Assembly (NCBI GenBank): GCA_036936605.1
Contig: JAUPFV010000001.1
Location: 150,890,187 to 150,954,186 of the forward strand
Length of the DNA stretch: 64,000 bases
Direction: 5' to 3'
DNA from: Limnanthes douglasii subsp. nivea
Lineage: Eukaryota; Streptophyta; Magnoliopsida; Brassicales; Limnanthaceae
In this document: positions 1 through 10,615 of the stretch, piece by piece
Layout: every line of letters begins with the position of its first letter
Numbering within the stretch: position 1 is the first letter of the stretch
Program-made: the position numbers and the translations under genes
Notes under the pieces: generated by a model
Seen by the model: the letters and a program-made list of their open reading frames with translations, nothing else
Databases searched by the model: none
What the model was told of the DNA's origin: nothing

Positions 1-200
1 TTATATTAGAAAATTTATCAATCATTTCACAGCCTGACATGAATACTTAGTTCGCATCTTATTGTTTCCACACAGTTCGCAGCCTGTTGTTTACACACAA
101 TTCGCAGCTCAGCATGCGAATTGTTGCAACTCTAACATGGATATAGTTTCACACATTTCGCAGCATATAATGCGAACTGTTTGTAAAAAACAATTTGTTT
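1..200. repeat. TTCGCA/TGCGAA motif cluster (MULE 1)
   Basis: Short interspersed repeats such as ACAATTCGCAGC paired with ATGCGAATTGT, giving imperfect inverted pairs about 25-30 bp long (for example near 100-126 and 154-180). The cluster lies upstream of the first visible exon. Confidence 0.85.
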
Positions 201-1419
201 GTCCACACCCTCATACTTTCAAAACAAGCCTCTTGCATCTATTTACTTACATGTGCCTCTGTTGGTAGGTTTTGGAAGGTCCACTACTTCTTACCGATGT
301 TGAAACCGAAGATTTCGGAGAACGACCAGATAGTGGAGATGCAGATGAGGAACGTATTTCACCAGAAAAAAGATCAAGGAAGAGGAAGAAAAGCACAGCA
401 TCAAAACCAAGACAAAGGAGACGAGCATCACAGAAAACAACGAATAAGGTGATGTCTCCCAGACCCGAACAACCAACACTCCCCGAGCCAACAATTCCAC
501 CACCAAGACTCCCCAAGCAAACTATTCCACTACCACCGAAAGGCAAATCCAGGCAAGAGCCCGACGACGATACCATAACCAGTATGAGTGAAACAATCGG
601 TGATTATTTATTCAAACGCAGAGAACCTAATCCCGAGATTTTTTCAATTGTTGCTGAATCAAAGTGTTTGAAGACATATGCCGACAAGAACAAGTACGAG
701 AGGAAGATAGAAAAACAGGCCAAAGAAGTAAGTATGACTTGAGCCTTAAATAATCACTATAATCAGCACTTAATATGTTTATAAAAACGTCTGCTGTCGT
801 TTTTTTAGCTGGAAAAATTGAAACGGAAGATAGCGGATCCTGAAGCAAAACAACTCCATAATGCTATCTCTCAGCCAATTTGCCAGATTGAAAGCCCAAT
901 AGTTGAGAATGTACCAGCATTTCCAGATAGAGCAGCATCCACTGTATTGCAAGCATCCGTGTCTGATGTTGATCAGCACCATGCTGATACAGTACTGCCA
1001 GAAGAGAGGGATGATGATGCCAACCATTCACCCATACTAGTACAATCTACAAGGATGCACGAAGAGTTGTCGGTGCCCACAGATATGGACACCACGGAGA
1101 CACAGACAGAGAAAGAAAGACACGAGTCTCCTCCGAATGACCCAAAGGAGATAGAAGATCGTACGAAAGAAGTTTCAAAACCAGGCAGCCTAGAAGATGT
1201 AAGTGGATCAAAAGTTCACTAAGATTCAAATATCTTATTTATTTGTTGTGATGAAATTTATTGAAATATTATTTACTGTTGTATAAATATTCTAACAAAC
1301 TCATTGTATCTATTTAAAATAGTCAGCGGCGTTTTCCAGTTTAATACATATTCCAAACAATGCCATCACATGATATGATGATATCAAACAAATATCAGGA
1401 CTGTTGTGTAGTCTTGTCC

Positions 1420-1560
1420 AAACAATTCGCATCTTATGTTATGAATTGTGTATTCAACTAGTAGATTAGTTATTTTACAATTCGCATGCTGAGCTGCGAT
1501 TTGTTTGAAGTGGACAAAACAAATATCAGGTCAGCATGCGAATCGTTTGCAACAATGATT
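1420..1560. repeat. TTCGCA/TGCGAA motif cluster in Ulp1 intron (MULE 1)
   Basis: Contains AACAATTCGCATC, ACAATTCGCATGC, CAGCATGCGAATCG and two AAATATCAGG copies. It ends just before the acceptor of the polyglutamine exon at 1610. An ORF starting at 1486 reads through it but has no coding support. Confidence 0.8.
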
Positions 1561-1609
1561 ATAGTATGCTTAACTTTTCTACCTTTTAATTGGAATTTTT
1601 ATGAAACAG

Positions 1610-1620
1610 GAGACCGAAAG

Positions 1621-1653
<33 letters not shown>

Positions 1654-1769
1654 GTAACAGCAACAGGAGCACCAAGTTCAACACCAGCAACAACAACAAC
1701 AACAATAACACCAACAACAACACCAGCAGCAACAAGTTCAACACGAACAACAGCAACAACAAGTTCAAC

Positions 1770-1800
<31 letters not shown>

Positions 1801-1935
1801 GCAACACCACCAACAACAACAACAACAACACCAACAACAACAACAGCAGCAGAAACAACTTCAACAACAACATCAACAAGAACAACAAAGACAACAAGAA
1901 CAACAACAGCAGCAACAGATAGCGTTGGCAAATAG
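1610..1935 (+). repeat. CAA-repeat tract encoding polyglutamine with in-frame TAA
   Basis: About 300 bp of CAA, CAG and CAC codons in the frame that continues into the open reading frame ending at 2401. In that frame it reads as Gln/His-rich protein, interrupted by TAA codons near 1649 and 1706, each one C-to-T change from CAA. The overlapping frame that reads as polythreonine and the antisense polyvaline/polyleucine frames are by-products of the repeat. Confidence 0.85.
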
Positions 1936-2384
1936 AGAAAGGTTAACGCAAGAGATAGCACCGCAAAAGTCAGAACATGTCAATCCATGTGAGAAGACAG
2001 AACTACTCAGCCAGGAAGGACCATCTTTAGAAGACAACACCACATATGCAGATGCACCTCAAAGACCAACGGTGGTGTGCGCAAAGTCAGAATTGCTAAG
2101 CGAACGTGAAACTGTAGCACCGGTAACAAATCAACTGCAAGCTCCAGAGTCAAACGATAACACAGTAAGTTTACCCGATGCTTTTGTTGATGGTATTTAC
2201 ACTCAAGTTTCACAGACATTTTTAAATGAAATTGATAATCTATATTACGATTCTATAATACAACGGTCTTTGGAGAACATGTCGGAGGATGACTTTAATG
2301 ATCTCTGCCGACACGATCCAGATTCTACGCCGAACAAGTCAATGGCATTGGTTGTCGCTGATCGTGCGGTAAGGGCTACTTATA

Positions 2385-2575
2385 ATGATTTCGCATCATA
2401 ACATGAGAATTATGTGGATTTATTGTCAATGTTACAAACAAATATCAGGGTATCATGCGAACTGTTCAGGGAACCTCGAACAGTTCACATGCTACCCCGA
2501 TGGATACTCTGAAGTGTGTTCAACTAGAACCAACAGTTCGCATGTTAGCATGCGAACTGTTTAGGGTCGTTAACA
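2385..2575. repeat. TTCGCA/TGCGAA motif cluster in Ulp1 intron (MULE 1)
   Basis: Includes the strong inverted pair ACAGTTCGCATG / CATGCGAACTGT at about 2531-2561 and AAATATCAGGG. It lies between the donor near 2369 and the next exon near 2622. Confidence 0.8.
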
Positions 2576-3494
2576 TTATAATGACTGACACCCTTCTACT
2601 TTTGATTTGTTATTTCCTAAGGTCGATCCAAGTAAAGAGACAGAGTAGCCTACTTTTAATCTACTGACAACAACACAGCCTCCAGTGGCAGAGGAAGAGG
2701 AAGAGATATTTATAACAGTACGGGAACCGCCAAAAGTAGACTACAGCGATTGACAAAAAGAAAACAAAAGTAACTGACCGTATCGATGTGGCAGAATACC
2801 ACAAAATACAGTTAGTTAAAGCCTACGAGAGCGACACCCCTGATCCAGTGGTATGGCAGTTACCAGAGTCCAAATTTACATACGGCATCAGAGTGCAAGC
2901 GAGTGATGTGATGGCACTCTCTTTAGGAACTGGAGTTGGACGTAAAGGTATCCGATTGTCAACCAATTCTAATTTTAATGTTTCAAATATGTCTTGTATA
3001 TTTAACATAAATAAACAACTCCTTTATTAGGTTATCGATGCTTGGATTCGAAAAATGCTTGAAGAAGCAGACATCAAAGTTCCATGCACTAAAGCTAAAG
3101 GAGAGCAACATGACACCGTACTGATTTGCGGGCATGACTACGGTAAGTTTAGCTAAGGTAAATTTCAAAGTTTCAGAAAATCTTCTCATTGTAATGTACT
3201 CTCGCTTGGATGCAGCATATATTGAAAACAGGATGGGAAGTAACAAATTTGGTGGATGCAGCTTTTAGAAAGGCGCCCAAAAACCCAACATCATCATGAT
3301 CCCAATATGCACCGAGACAAAGGACCAGATAAACCACTGGACGTTGCTCGTCATTGACGTCGACGGTATATCAATAACAAACTACAATCCACTTCTGCCT
3401 AAACTGAAAGCCATAGACTACATCACAAGGACACCTACACAACTGGTAAATATTCCCAACTATACACTTACGTTTAAACACATTTTTAAGTATG

Positions 3495-3765
3495 CATGAT
3501 CAACGCATGCTGCGAACTGCGATCGAGATATGCTGCGAAATGTGAGTAAATCAGTTGCATTTCGCAGCCTATCCATAACACATTTTGCAGCATAGGATGC
3601 GAATCGTTTTGAACGATGCATTTCACTAAAACAGGCTGCGAAATACTTGCAGACAAAATAGATTGGATATCAAATAATTCGCACCATGTGTTGCGAATTG
3701 CTTGACATGTCCATGTTGGATTGGTTGTCACACAATTCGCAACCTAAGGTGAGAATTGTATGGCA
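3495..3765. repeat. TTCGCA/TGCGAA motif cluster in Ulp1 intron (MULE 1)
   Basis: At least six motif copies (ATTTCGCAGCC, ATAATTCGCACC, ACAATTCGCAACC and their inverted partners) fill the intron between the exon with the catalytic His and the exon with the catalytic Cys. Confidence 0.8.
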
Positions 3766-4174
3766 CCAACTGTTGTTGTTTTTGTGCTGGTTCCTAACAC
3801 TAATTATTATAAACAGATCAAATATTTGTTGGAGAGAGGATTCCTACCTAAATCAAGGACAGGGTGGAAGGTGAAAACTGAAAGAAAAATCTCACAACAA
3901 AAACGAGGCACCCTGGACTGTGGTATTTTTGTCTGCAAATACGCCAGAGATATTATCTAGCATGGATTTGTGCAGACATAATACGATAAAGATATGGTCA
4001 CTACCTTCAGAGCAGAAATGTTTGATTTCTTTTTAAATAACAAATACACCGTGACATATGCGTGATTCGATTTAAAACACTATGTTTTTTTCTTGTAAAT
4101 ACATCGATTGTAATTTTTAGTTTGTTGTGCATACATTAACAAATTATATTTTCAGAAATGTGCATATTCCTTAT

Positions 4175-4385
4175 CAAATTGTTCGCATCATAACCTGATA
4201 TATAAGAGTTGGTTAATATTCGAATAATTCCCACCAAACAATTCGCAGCAAATCCCTGGTATGTCTTAAAACAGGATACTCATCAAACAATTCGCATCCT
4301 AACCTGATAGATGCTTACTTATCAGTAAACAGCTCGCAGCAAACCCTGGTATATCACATTAAACAGCAGTTCGCGGTCTGGTACA
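4175..4385. repeat. TTCGCA and CCTGATAGATG motif cluster (MULE 1)
   Basis: An intergenic cluster between the protease gene and the acidic ORF. Two motif types alternate: ACAATTCGCATCC and AACCTGATAGATGC or ACCTGATATATA. The second is the reverse complement of the CATCTATCAGG core seen in MULE 2. Confidence 0.8.
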
Positions 4386-4544
4386 GAATAAAAAATTCAA
4401 AATATAAAGTTCAAGAATACGAACAGGCTATGGCTTATGCCTTGGTAAATGTTTTCTCCATTGAGCACACAAAAAACAATCTAATCACGTACAGAACCCA
4501 TTAATTGCTGATTGGACATGGAGGTTATTGAATGATTACCTCAT

Positions 4545-4560
4545 TTCCCTATAAATAACA
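4545..4560 (+). promoter_or_regulatory. TATA box for the acidic ORF
   Basis: CTATAAATAACA lies about 200 bp upstream of the ATG-led ORF at 4757, with pyrimidine-rich leader sequence between. Inferred from motif and position only. Confidence 0.45.
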
Positions 4561-4756
4561 CTAGTAAACCAGAGGTTATTTTAAAACAAACTAGACATTT
4601 TAAACCAAAGGCTATTTTTTTTTAACAAACTCCTTTCCCTCTTCTCTTCGAATTCAAACAGTCATATCTTTTTCCACCACCACAACCACCACCTCATACT
4701 CAAACTCTGGTTGACTTGGTTCTCTGGGTGACTCTTGGTCATCCTTAACCGTTAAC

Positions 4757-5128
4757 TTGAGCGATGACTTGATCATGCCAGCAGCATCACCAAACAGCCC
4801 AGTATCTGTCTTTGATTTAGACATATATGATGACTACTACTCTGCTGACTCTCAACCAGTGGAAGTTGTTCCAATGGTTGCTACTGAACCTCTCCCAGAA
4901 GAGGTTCCAATGGTTGCTGTTGCACCTCATCCAGCAGAGGTGGAACCTCAGACATCAGAGGTTCCAAACAACAAAAGAAAGAGGGAAGACGAAGTCGGTC
5001 CATCAATGACAAATTTTTTATGCATGATGGAAGTAGATAATGAAAAGGAAGAGGAAGATAAAGAGCAAAAAGCTGATGATCAGCACACAGAGGAGAAAGA
5101 TGGTGAAGAATCATCTACTGATGACTGA
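4757..5128 (+). CDS. Small acidic nuclear-type protein of MULE 1, unknown function
   Basis: An uninterrupted 123-residue ORF, the only intact one in this element. Near the N-terminus it has an acidic/aromatic patch (DLDIYDDYYSAD), then repeats of EEVPMVA and AEVEPQ type. A basic NKRKRED segment at about residue 75 looks like a nuclear localisation signal, and the C-terminal third is strongly Glu/Asp-rich (KEEEDKEQ, ending STDD). I do not recognise a known domain. It lies between the protease gene and the convergent transposase gene, with a TATA-like box upstream. A degraded ORF of similar composition occupies the same slot in MULE 2 at about 54.9-55.2 kb, which argues it is a real element gene. 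The sequence does not reveal its biochemical role. Confidence 0.55.
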   Translation: MSDDLIMPAASPNSPVSVFDLDIYDDYYSADSQPVEVVPMVATEPLPEEVPMVAVAPHPAEVEPQTSEVPNNKRKREDEVGPSMTNFLCMMEVDNEKEEEDKEQKADDQHTEEKDGEESSTDD

Positions 5129-5264
5129 TAGAGTTGGCTCTTGTTTTTTGTTTTTTTGGAATGCAACTAACTAACAACAATAGCTTGTAGTGATCTGTGT
5201 AAATATTTTTTAGTGCATGAAGATTGTAATCCTTTTTTTGTAAACATCTGTGTAAACTTTCAAT

Positions 5265-5790
5265 CATATAAACGATTCGCATCCAGTTACAATTTGCAAA
5301 TGACTCGCATCTTAACCTGATATATTACTTGTTTCAATATTACTAATTTTCATGAAATTCGCAGCTTAACATGTAATTTGCAACCCACTGAATGTCCTAG
5401 TATTTTTATCAAAGCACGTTTCGCAGCTTAGCATGTGAACAAATATCAGGACTTCTGGCTGTTCTCCATTCGCATCATGTCTCTTTACACAAGCAGCTAG
5501 GAGTCCTGATATATGTTCTGGTCATAATTTGCATCATATCGTGCGAATCGTATGCGAATAATTGTTGTCATATGTTCTGGTCATAATTCGTAGCCATGAG
5601 TCCTGATATTTATTTGAAAAGGCATTACGTTATAGCTCAACACAATTCGCAGCATAAAATGCTGATAAATGTTTGATATGATTTTTACTAACGATTCGCA
5701 TCCTGGTGAAATTTCACACAGATCACATGGAAACCTGATAGATGTTTGCAACAAGATTTCAACATATTGTACACAATTCGCAATACCGGA
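5265..5790. repeat. TTCGCA / TGATA motif field (MULE 1)
   Basis: A dense field between the convergent acidic ORF and transposase gene. It holds a dozen or so copies of TTCGCA(G/T)C-type words plus CCTGATAT and CCTGATAGATG words, mixed in both orientations. Confidence 0.85.
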
Positions 5791-5947
5791 TGCAAAATGC
5801 TTGTAACTCAAAACACTTAACATTTCTTCACTCTAATAAAAGCATTACAAACACAAAAATGTAAAAATATTTAGTTTGCTGTACAGAACAATAACAGTAC
5901 TACAAATAAATGTGGCCAACCAAAATTGTCCACAACACGGATTGTCC

Positions 5948-8506
5948 TTAAACTGGAACATCGCAAGTCCTCATGTTATGGCCTGATTTCGAACAACGAC
6001 CACACCTCAACTGCTTGGTTGAGATTTATCCTTTAGAAGGGATTCGCTTTTTCTTAGGCCTTCCGGAGCGTCTTTTAACGTTTGGAGGCTAAACTTCAAC
6101 AAACGAAGGATCGTTAGCGCTGGACCCTTCCCCGAAATCCGTTATAGCTGGTATGCTGAAAGAGTAACTTTCCTTGTAATTCTTAACCGTAAAGAAGGGC
6201 TCTATTATGGTCAATGGATCTTGGTCAGTATATATTGTATTTCCGCTAAAGCGTGAGGACATGGAAAACACTCTTGTCTCCATGATCCGCAAGAACATTT
6301 GAAATCCAACAGATTAACAACAGCCACAGGATTCGAAAAGACTTCGAACATGGCGGTAGACGACTTACGTACTACCCAAGTTCGACACATGTCAACATTC
6401 TGCTTTAGCTTCTTCTCGTACTCGGGGACCAAATTAGTACTCCAGCTGAGACCCTCTTCGTATCTTCGTGAAACTTAATTCATAACCAAGACTCTAATCC
6501 AGTCAATAAACTCAACAATTGGTAGGCCGTAATATTTTTTGATCTGATTGTTAAACGATTCAGCTGCTGTAGAAGCCATAGAGCCGTATCGCTTCCCTTT
6601 AATGTAAGCTTGCTCGTACTTTTCAGGGTGTAAATTTGCAAGAAAATCACTCATTCTGTCACCACCTTCACATAGAAAAACTGTTAGTATATCTTTAAAA
6701 AGCTCTCGACTGGGAGCATAAGCAAGACGATGGAAGAAACTCAACATCCTTTTTTTATAGTCTCTGTTAGTATGTTCCAGTTTGGCTTTCAAATTCTGCA
6801 TGAGATGGAAATAACAGTACACATGATAGCAGTTTGGATACAAGACAGAAACAGCATTAACGATACCAGAATGACGGTCTGAAATAAATGTGATATGGCG
6901 ATCCAACAAATGTGGTTTCAAACACCCCAAAACCACATCCAATTGTCCCAATCTTCAATGCTAACTATACCAACAGCAACAAGGAATAGTCTTGGAAAAA
7001 GGCAGATCAAATGAACACTATAACAGTACTCAAACGTTTAAAAATTATACACATTTCGCATGTTGTCCTGGTAGTTGTGCTCAAAATATTTATTGCGAAC
7101 TGTGTACAAGCATAAGCTGCGATGTAAGCACAGTTTCAAATACTACCTAATTCGCAACCTCAAATGCGAAATGTCAAGATTACAACAACAAATGATGTGC
7201 ATGTATACGATGCAAACTGTCATCGCATAATTCGCATCCTCAAATGCGAAATGTAAAGATTCGAACACTGCTTAATTCGCAGCTTCGGATGCAAATTGTT
7301 GCACAACAATTTCACACAAAAACATCATTCAGATTAACTAGTTAAATGTAACTAACCGTTGTTGCCGTCCTTTGCTACGGTAGTAAGCAAGGTACCCTTA
7401 TACTTGCCATATAAGTGGGTTCCATCGACAAACAACATTGGACGATACGAATGAAAACCCTGAAGGGACAAACCAAATGCTACAAAACAGCGCTTGAATC
7501 GGTTTCCAGCTGATAACTCCAACTGGCAGTCCGAAGTAATATCCCGACTCTTCAAGCGTTTGAAGTATCCGCTTAGTAAACTAAAAGAACTTGAACTATC
7601 TCCGAAAAATCCCCTCCTAGCCTTCTCTAAACCATTCCATGACAAACGGTAAGAGATGTCAAGACCGTAATCTTGTTTGACAGTCGATTGTATTGTTTTG
7701 GCTGTCAACAAATGACAGGTCCGTAAAGAATCCTGAATTTCCTCTGCAATCAAATCTGATGTCAAATGTTTGTGCCGCTTATGCTTATGCTTCTGGGAGA
7801 AAACAGGACTGCAAGTATGGTGCGGAACATACTTCTTGATCGTCATCAAGCCAGTGCTGGAATCAATAGATGCATAAAGCCTCAATTTGCACCCGCTTGT
7901 GAACTTATTTTCACAATAAGCAGTGATCTTGGTTGCTGTGTTGTGCAGGTATTTGAAAGAAAAACCATGCTCTAACGCAAACTTGCACAAAGATAACCTC
8001 AGACCGGCAGCACCTTCTTCAAAAGCTTGACCCACTCCTATAATAGCATCAGCTCAACCAACAGTAGCACGTTTTTTTTTTCTCTGATCTGAATTAACTA
8101 AACCGTTACTACTCTCCCCGCTAACTAGTTGATTGGGAGATGGTTCTCCCAAACTCAAGCTACGCTCTTTATGCTTCACACCACAATCCTTACCACCAGA
8201 TCTCTTATCAACAGAACTTTTTTCACCAGAACCCTTATCGAAGACGTGGTGTTCTATGAGAAAACTAACCCGTTTTAAACGCTCCAAATCAAGATATAAC
8301 ACCAATCCAACAAAATCATTCGGGTTATTAAAGAAACAATTATTGTGATCCCCGTAGGAGTACGTAATTAGGTAGTCACATATGGCAAGCTCCTCCCATG
8401 TGTTCTCCACATAAGCTTGGAAACTTTGAAAGCTTTCAAACTTCGTGAAAGGCACAATTGCAGTTTGGTGACCATATTTAAAAATACAAACTCGTGATTT
8501 GGACAT
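5948..8506 (-). pseudogene. MuDR-type transposase of MULE 1, decayed
   Basis: Reading from 8506 leftward: an N-terminal region (MSKSRVCIFKYGHQ...), a MuDR DNA-binding domain at 8040-7640 (SGCKLRLYAS, HTCSPVFSQKHKHKRHKHLT), and the MULE transposase core. The catalytic acids are visible in FVDGTHLYGKYKG (Asp), FISDRHSGI (Asp) and TAAESFNNQIKKYYG (Glu). A SWIM zinc finger follows (CSCGSWRQECFPCPHALA near 6260), then an AT-hook-like GRPKKKR and a zinc knuckle CGRCSKSGHNMRTC ending at 5948. An intron at about 7354-6985 splits the core after KDGNNG. Damage: TGA near 8039, a one-base deletion near 6935 that shifts frame, TAA near 6477, and another stop before the knuckle. The protein would cut and rejoin element ends; this copy looks dead. 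Confidence 0.85.
7035..7315. repeat. TTCGCA/TGCGAA motif cluster in transposase intron (MULE 1)
   Basis: Repeated units such as CTAATTCGCAACCTCAAATGCGAAATGT occupy most of the intron that splits the transposase core. Near-identical inverted pairs sit at about 7148-7172 and 7220-7244. Confidence 0.85.
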
Positions 8507-8574
8507 CTCTTACCCTGGACAGAACAAGCTATTAGTTATTAGACCCAAAAACTATGTGCAAATTATTTATTACT

Positions 8575-9060
8575 GCATCAAACAATTCGCATCCTATCTT
8601 GCGATTTGTGTATACCTACAAGTTTCGGACTGTGCTCAATTCGCATCCTATCCTGATAGTTGTTTGTAAAAAAAGTCCTAATATTTGTTTCGAAATACAA
8701 TACTCTAAAAAGTTCTAGATAGTTCGCATCCTAGCATGCGAAACATAAAAGCAACTAAAAAAGTACTGATATTTGTTTGAAAATATAATACTTTAGAGTT
8801 CTACACAATTCGCATCATAACATGCGAAAACGTAGAAAATTAACTAAAAAGTCTTGGTATTTGTTTGAACATACAATACTCTAGAGTTTCACGTAGTTCG
8901 CATCATAACATGCAAAACATATGTTCTTCACACAATTCGCAGCATATTTCTAAGCAAATTTTGAAATTCTTTCATGTGATTCGCATGTCACCATGTGAAT
9001 TGATAATACAATTAGCATCTTTCTCATCGAATACATCAAACAATTTGCATCTTGCGTGGA
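8575..9060. repeat. TTCGCA motif field upstream of transposase (MULE 1)
   Basis: The field has a partly tandem character. A block of about 90-110 bp with GTTCGCATCATAACATGC, then AAAGT and ATTTGTTTGAA, then ACAATACTCTA recurs near 8690, 8790 and 8880. It sits in the likely 5' region of the transposase gene. Confidence 0.8.
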
Positions 9061-10030
9061 AAGCTTGGACAACTAAAACTCGTAATCTACACATGTTTAA
9101 CGTCCGAAATAAAAATCAAAAGCACTAAAAAAATTAGTATATAACATCAGAAAACAAGGACATGAGTATATAACGACAAATATTAACAAAAAAATAACAG
9201 ATCACTGTAACAGAGAAAAGCTCGAAATCAGGCTATGGCGTCTAAAAACAGTAAAATATAACCTATTCCAACTGATAAAACCAACAAAATAACTTCGAAA
9301 TCAGTAGGTAATTACGATTACCTGGGACCAGAAACACGATTACTTGCAAAACAACATATTCTTGTACGTAGAAACACGATCAGTTCCTGTACGTAGAAGA
9401 CAGTGGTTAGATATGTTTTACACCATAAAACTAAATAAATAAACAGACATTAAACACTCCGATCACCGGAAAATGTGATTTCAACCGGTCTTCGTGGTGG
9501 TTCGTAGGGTTAGGTGGTTAGAGCGGCTAACAAATTCAAATCTTCAAAAAACTAGAAAAAATAGAAAGAAAACAGAAAATTATGTTTATATAGTGGGTTA
9601 AGGGTAGTTAGGGTATTAAAATAATATTAGGTTGTAAGTGACAATAAGGTAGTTGAGTTGGGTATTAAGTAACAATTGATCAAACCTTGGGTCGTAAGTG
9701 ACAATTGAATAGTTGAGTGGGTACTTTAAGTGCAATTTCTCTTGTTTTATATTGTTTATCATGTTTTAATGGGTTAAGATTCGGCAAACACACGTTACAA
9801 AGTAAATGAAAATTAGGAATTAGAATACGATTACTTGTGACTCAAGGTTTCTCATATATTTCCTATATATATAAATAACCCTTTCCGCTCTGCTCGGTTC
9901 ATCACTCAAGGTTACTTATATTTATCCTATATAAATAACCCTTTCCAAAAGAGAATAGAAAGGTCCAAGCGGTATAGAATAGAGAGAGGGAGTTGTTTTT
10001 GAAGTAGATCCTCTAAAGGATCATATCAAG
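9061..10030. other. Non-coding sequence at right flank of MULE 1
   Basis: No coding signal seen. AT-rich, with internally repeated words at 9590-9740 (AAGTGACAAT, TAGTTGAGT) and two CCTATAT(A)AATAACCC TATA-like copies near 9865 and 9930, just before the NAC pseudogene. Confidence 0.5.
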
Positions 10031-10615
10031 ATGAGTTCATGGCCATCTTTGGAATCTTTGGAATTGGGTTTAGATTCAACCCTACTGATCAAGAACCGGT
10101 AGGTCATTATTTGAAGATAAGGTGGAGAGTTCATCCGATGGTGATCATTTCATCTCGGATATTCATGTTTATAGTCGGGAGGTTTGGTTTCTCAATCATT
10201 CAAACAATCAATATCTGGAGCTGGATGAGTGGTACTATTTTATAAAGAGGCATAGTGTATGCAAAAAAGGTAACAGAAAACGGATGGATCGAGCTTTTGA
10301 AGGTTTAGAAGATAATATATGGTAGAAAGCTAATGATGTATTTGAGATCTATGATAGTAGTGGGCCACTGGTACAACTACCGGTTTCAAAATGACCTTGA
10401 TTTTTTTCCAAAACAAGAAATATACAAAAACACGAGGCCAAAAAATAGATTGGATTATGCACGAGTATATTCTCTGGTTTCTTCGCAAACTTTACTATAA
10501 CAAGAAGAAACTCGAGTCCATACCTAACAATGTTGATGTTGCACTTGATTCTTCTTCACTTTCAAGTGAGTCAATACAGATTTCTTCATCTAGTCCACAA
10601 ATTGAAGGCGTGTAG
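10031..10615 (+). pseudogene. NAC-domain transcription factor, decayed
   Basis: The fragments read, in changing frames, like a NAC domain: LGFRFNPTDQEPVGHYLK (subdomain A), then DIHVYSREVWF and ELDEWYYFIKRH (C region), then DNIW followed by TAG. Next come NDVFEIYDSSGPLV, the FQNKKYTKTRGQ region, and DWIMHEYILW (subdomain D/E). NAC proteins are plant-specific DNA-binding regulators. The reading needs frameshifts near 10125 and 10390 and has a stop at 10322. No introns are evident, so it may be a retrocopy. The 3' coding end (NVDVALDSSSLSSESI to the stop near 10613) is the piece repeated in the tandem array that follows. Confidence 0.75.

Larger units (their letters stand above)
270..4065 (+). 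pseudogene. Ulp1/C48 (SUMO-protease-like) gene of MULE 1, decayed
   Basis: A multi-exon gene. Exons read about 271-727 (basic patch KRSRKRKK, proline-rich stretch), 809-1198, 1610-2368 (polyglutamine tract, then an open region), and catalytic exons at about 2760-3960. Donors are GTAAGT at 728 and 1199; acceptors are TTTTTTAG before 809 and AAACAG before 1610. The C48 domain is recognised from NHWTLLVIDVDG near 3330 (catalytic His) and QQKRGTLDCGIFVCKY near 3895 (catalytic Cys). The position 17 residues after His, where yeast Ulp1 has Asp, is Asn (NYNP). Damage includes TAA codons inside the polyglutamine tract, a TAG after VDPSKETE near 2645, a frameshift near 2750, and TAG at 3958 followed by more homologous-looking sequence. 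The family removes SUMO or ubiquitin-like tags; here activity is unlikely. Confidence 0.8.
1..9500. mobile_element. Mutator-like element 1 carrying a Ulp1 protease gene (left end outside window)
   Basis: The segment carries, in order, a Ulp1/C48-type protease gene on +, a short acidic ORF on +, and a MuDR-type transposase on -. This resembles plant MULEs with captured Ulp1 domains (the Kaonashi-type elements of Arabidopsis). The left end lies outside the window because the first visible exon starts at a splice acceptor near 270. The right limit is not proven. Coding ends near 8506, motif repeats continue to about 9060, and 9580-9720 has internally repetitive sequence (AGTGACAAT and TAGTTGAGT recur) that could be near a terminus. 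All large genes contain stops or frameshifts, so the copy is non-autonomous now. No terminal inverted repeats or target duplication were identified. Confidence 0.75.

Noticed and set aside
1486..1961. Open frames reading as polythreonine (+) or polyvaline/polyleucine (-)
   Set aside because: Frame-shifted readings of the CAA tract; the polyglutamine frame joins the flanking protease exons.
1..9060. TTCGCA...TGCGAA pairs as terminal inverted repeats of many small MITEs
   Set aside because: Each pair is only about 25-30 bp in total, with no consistent target duplications and no internal sequence.
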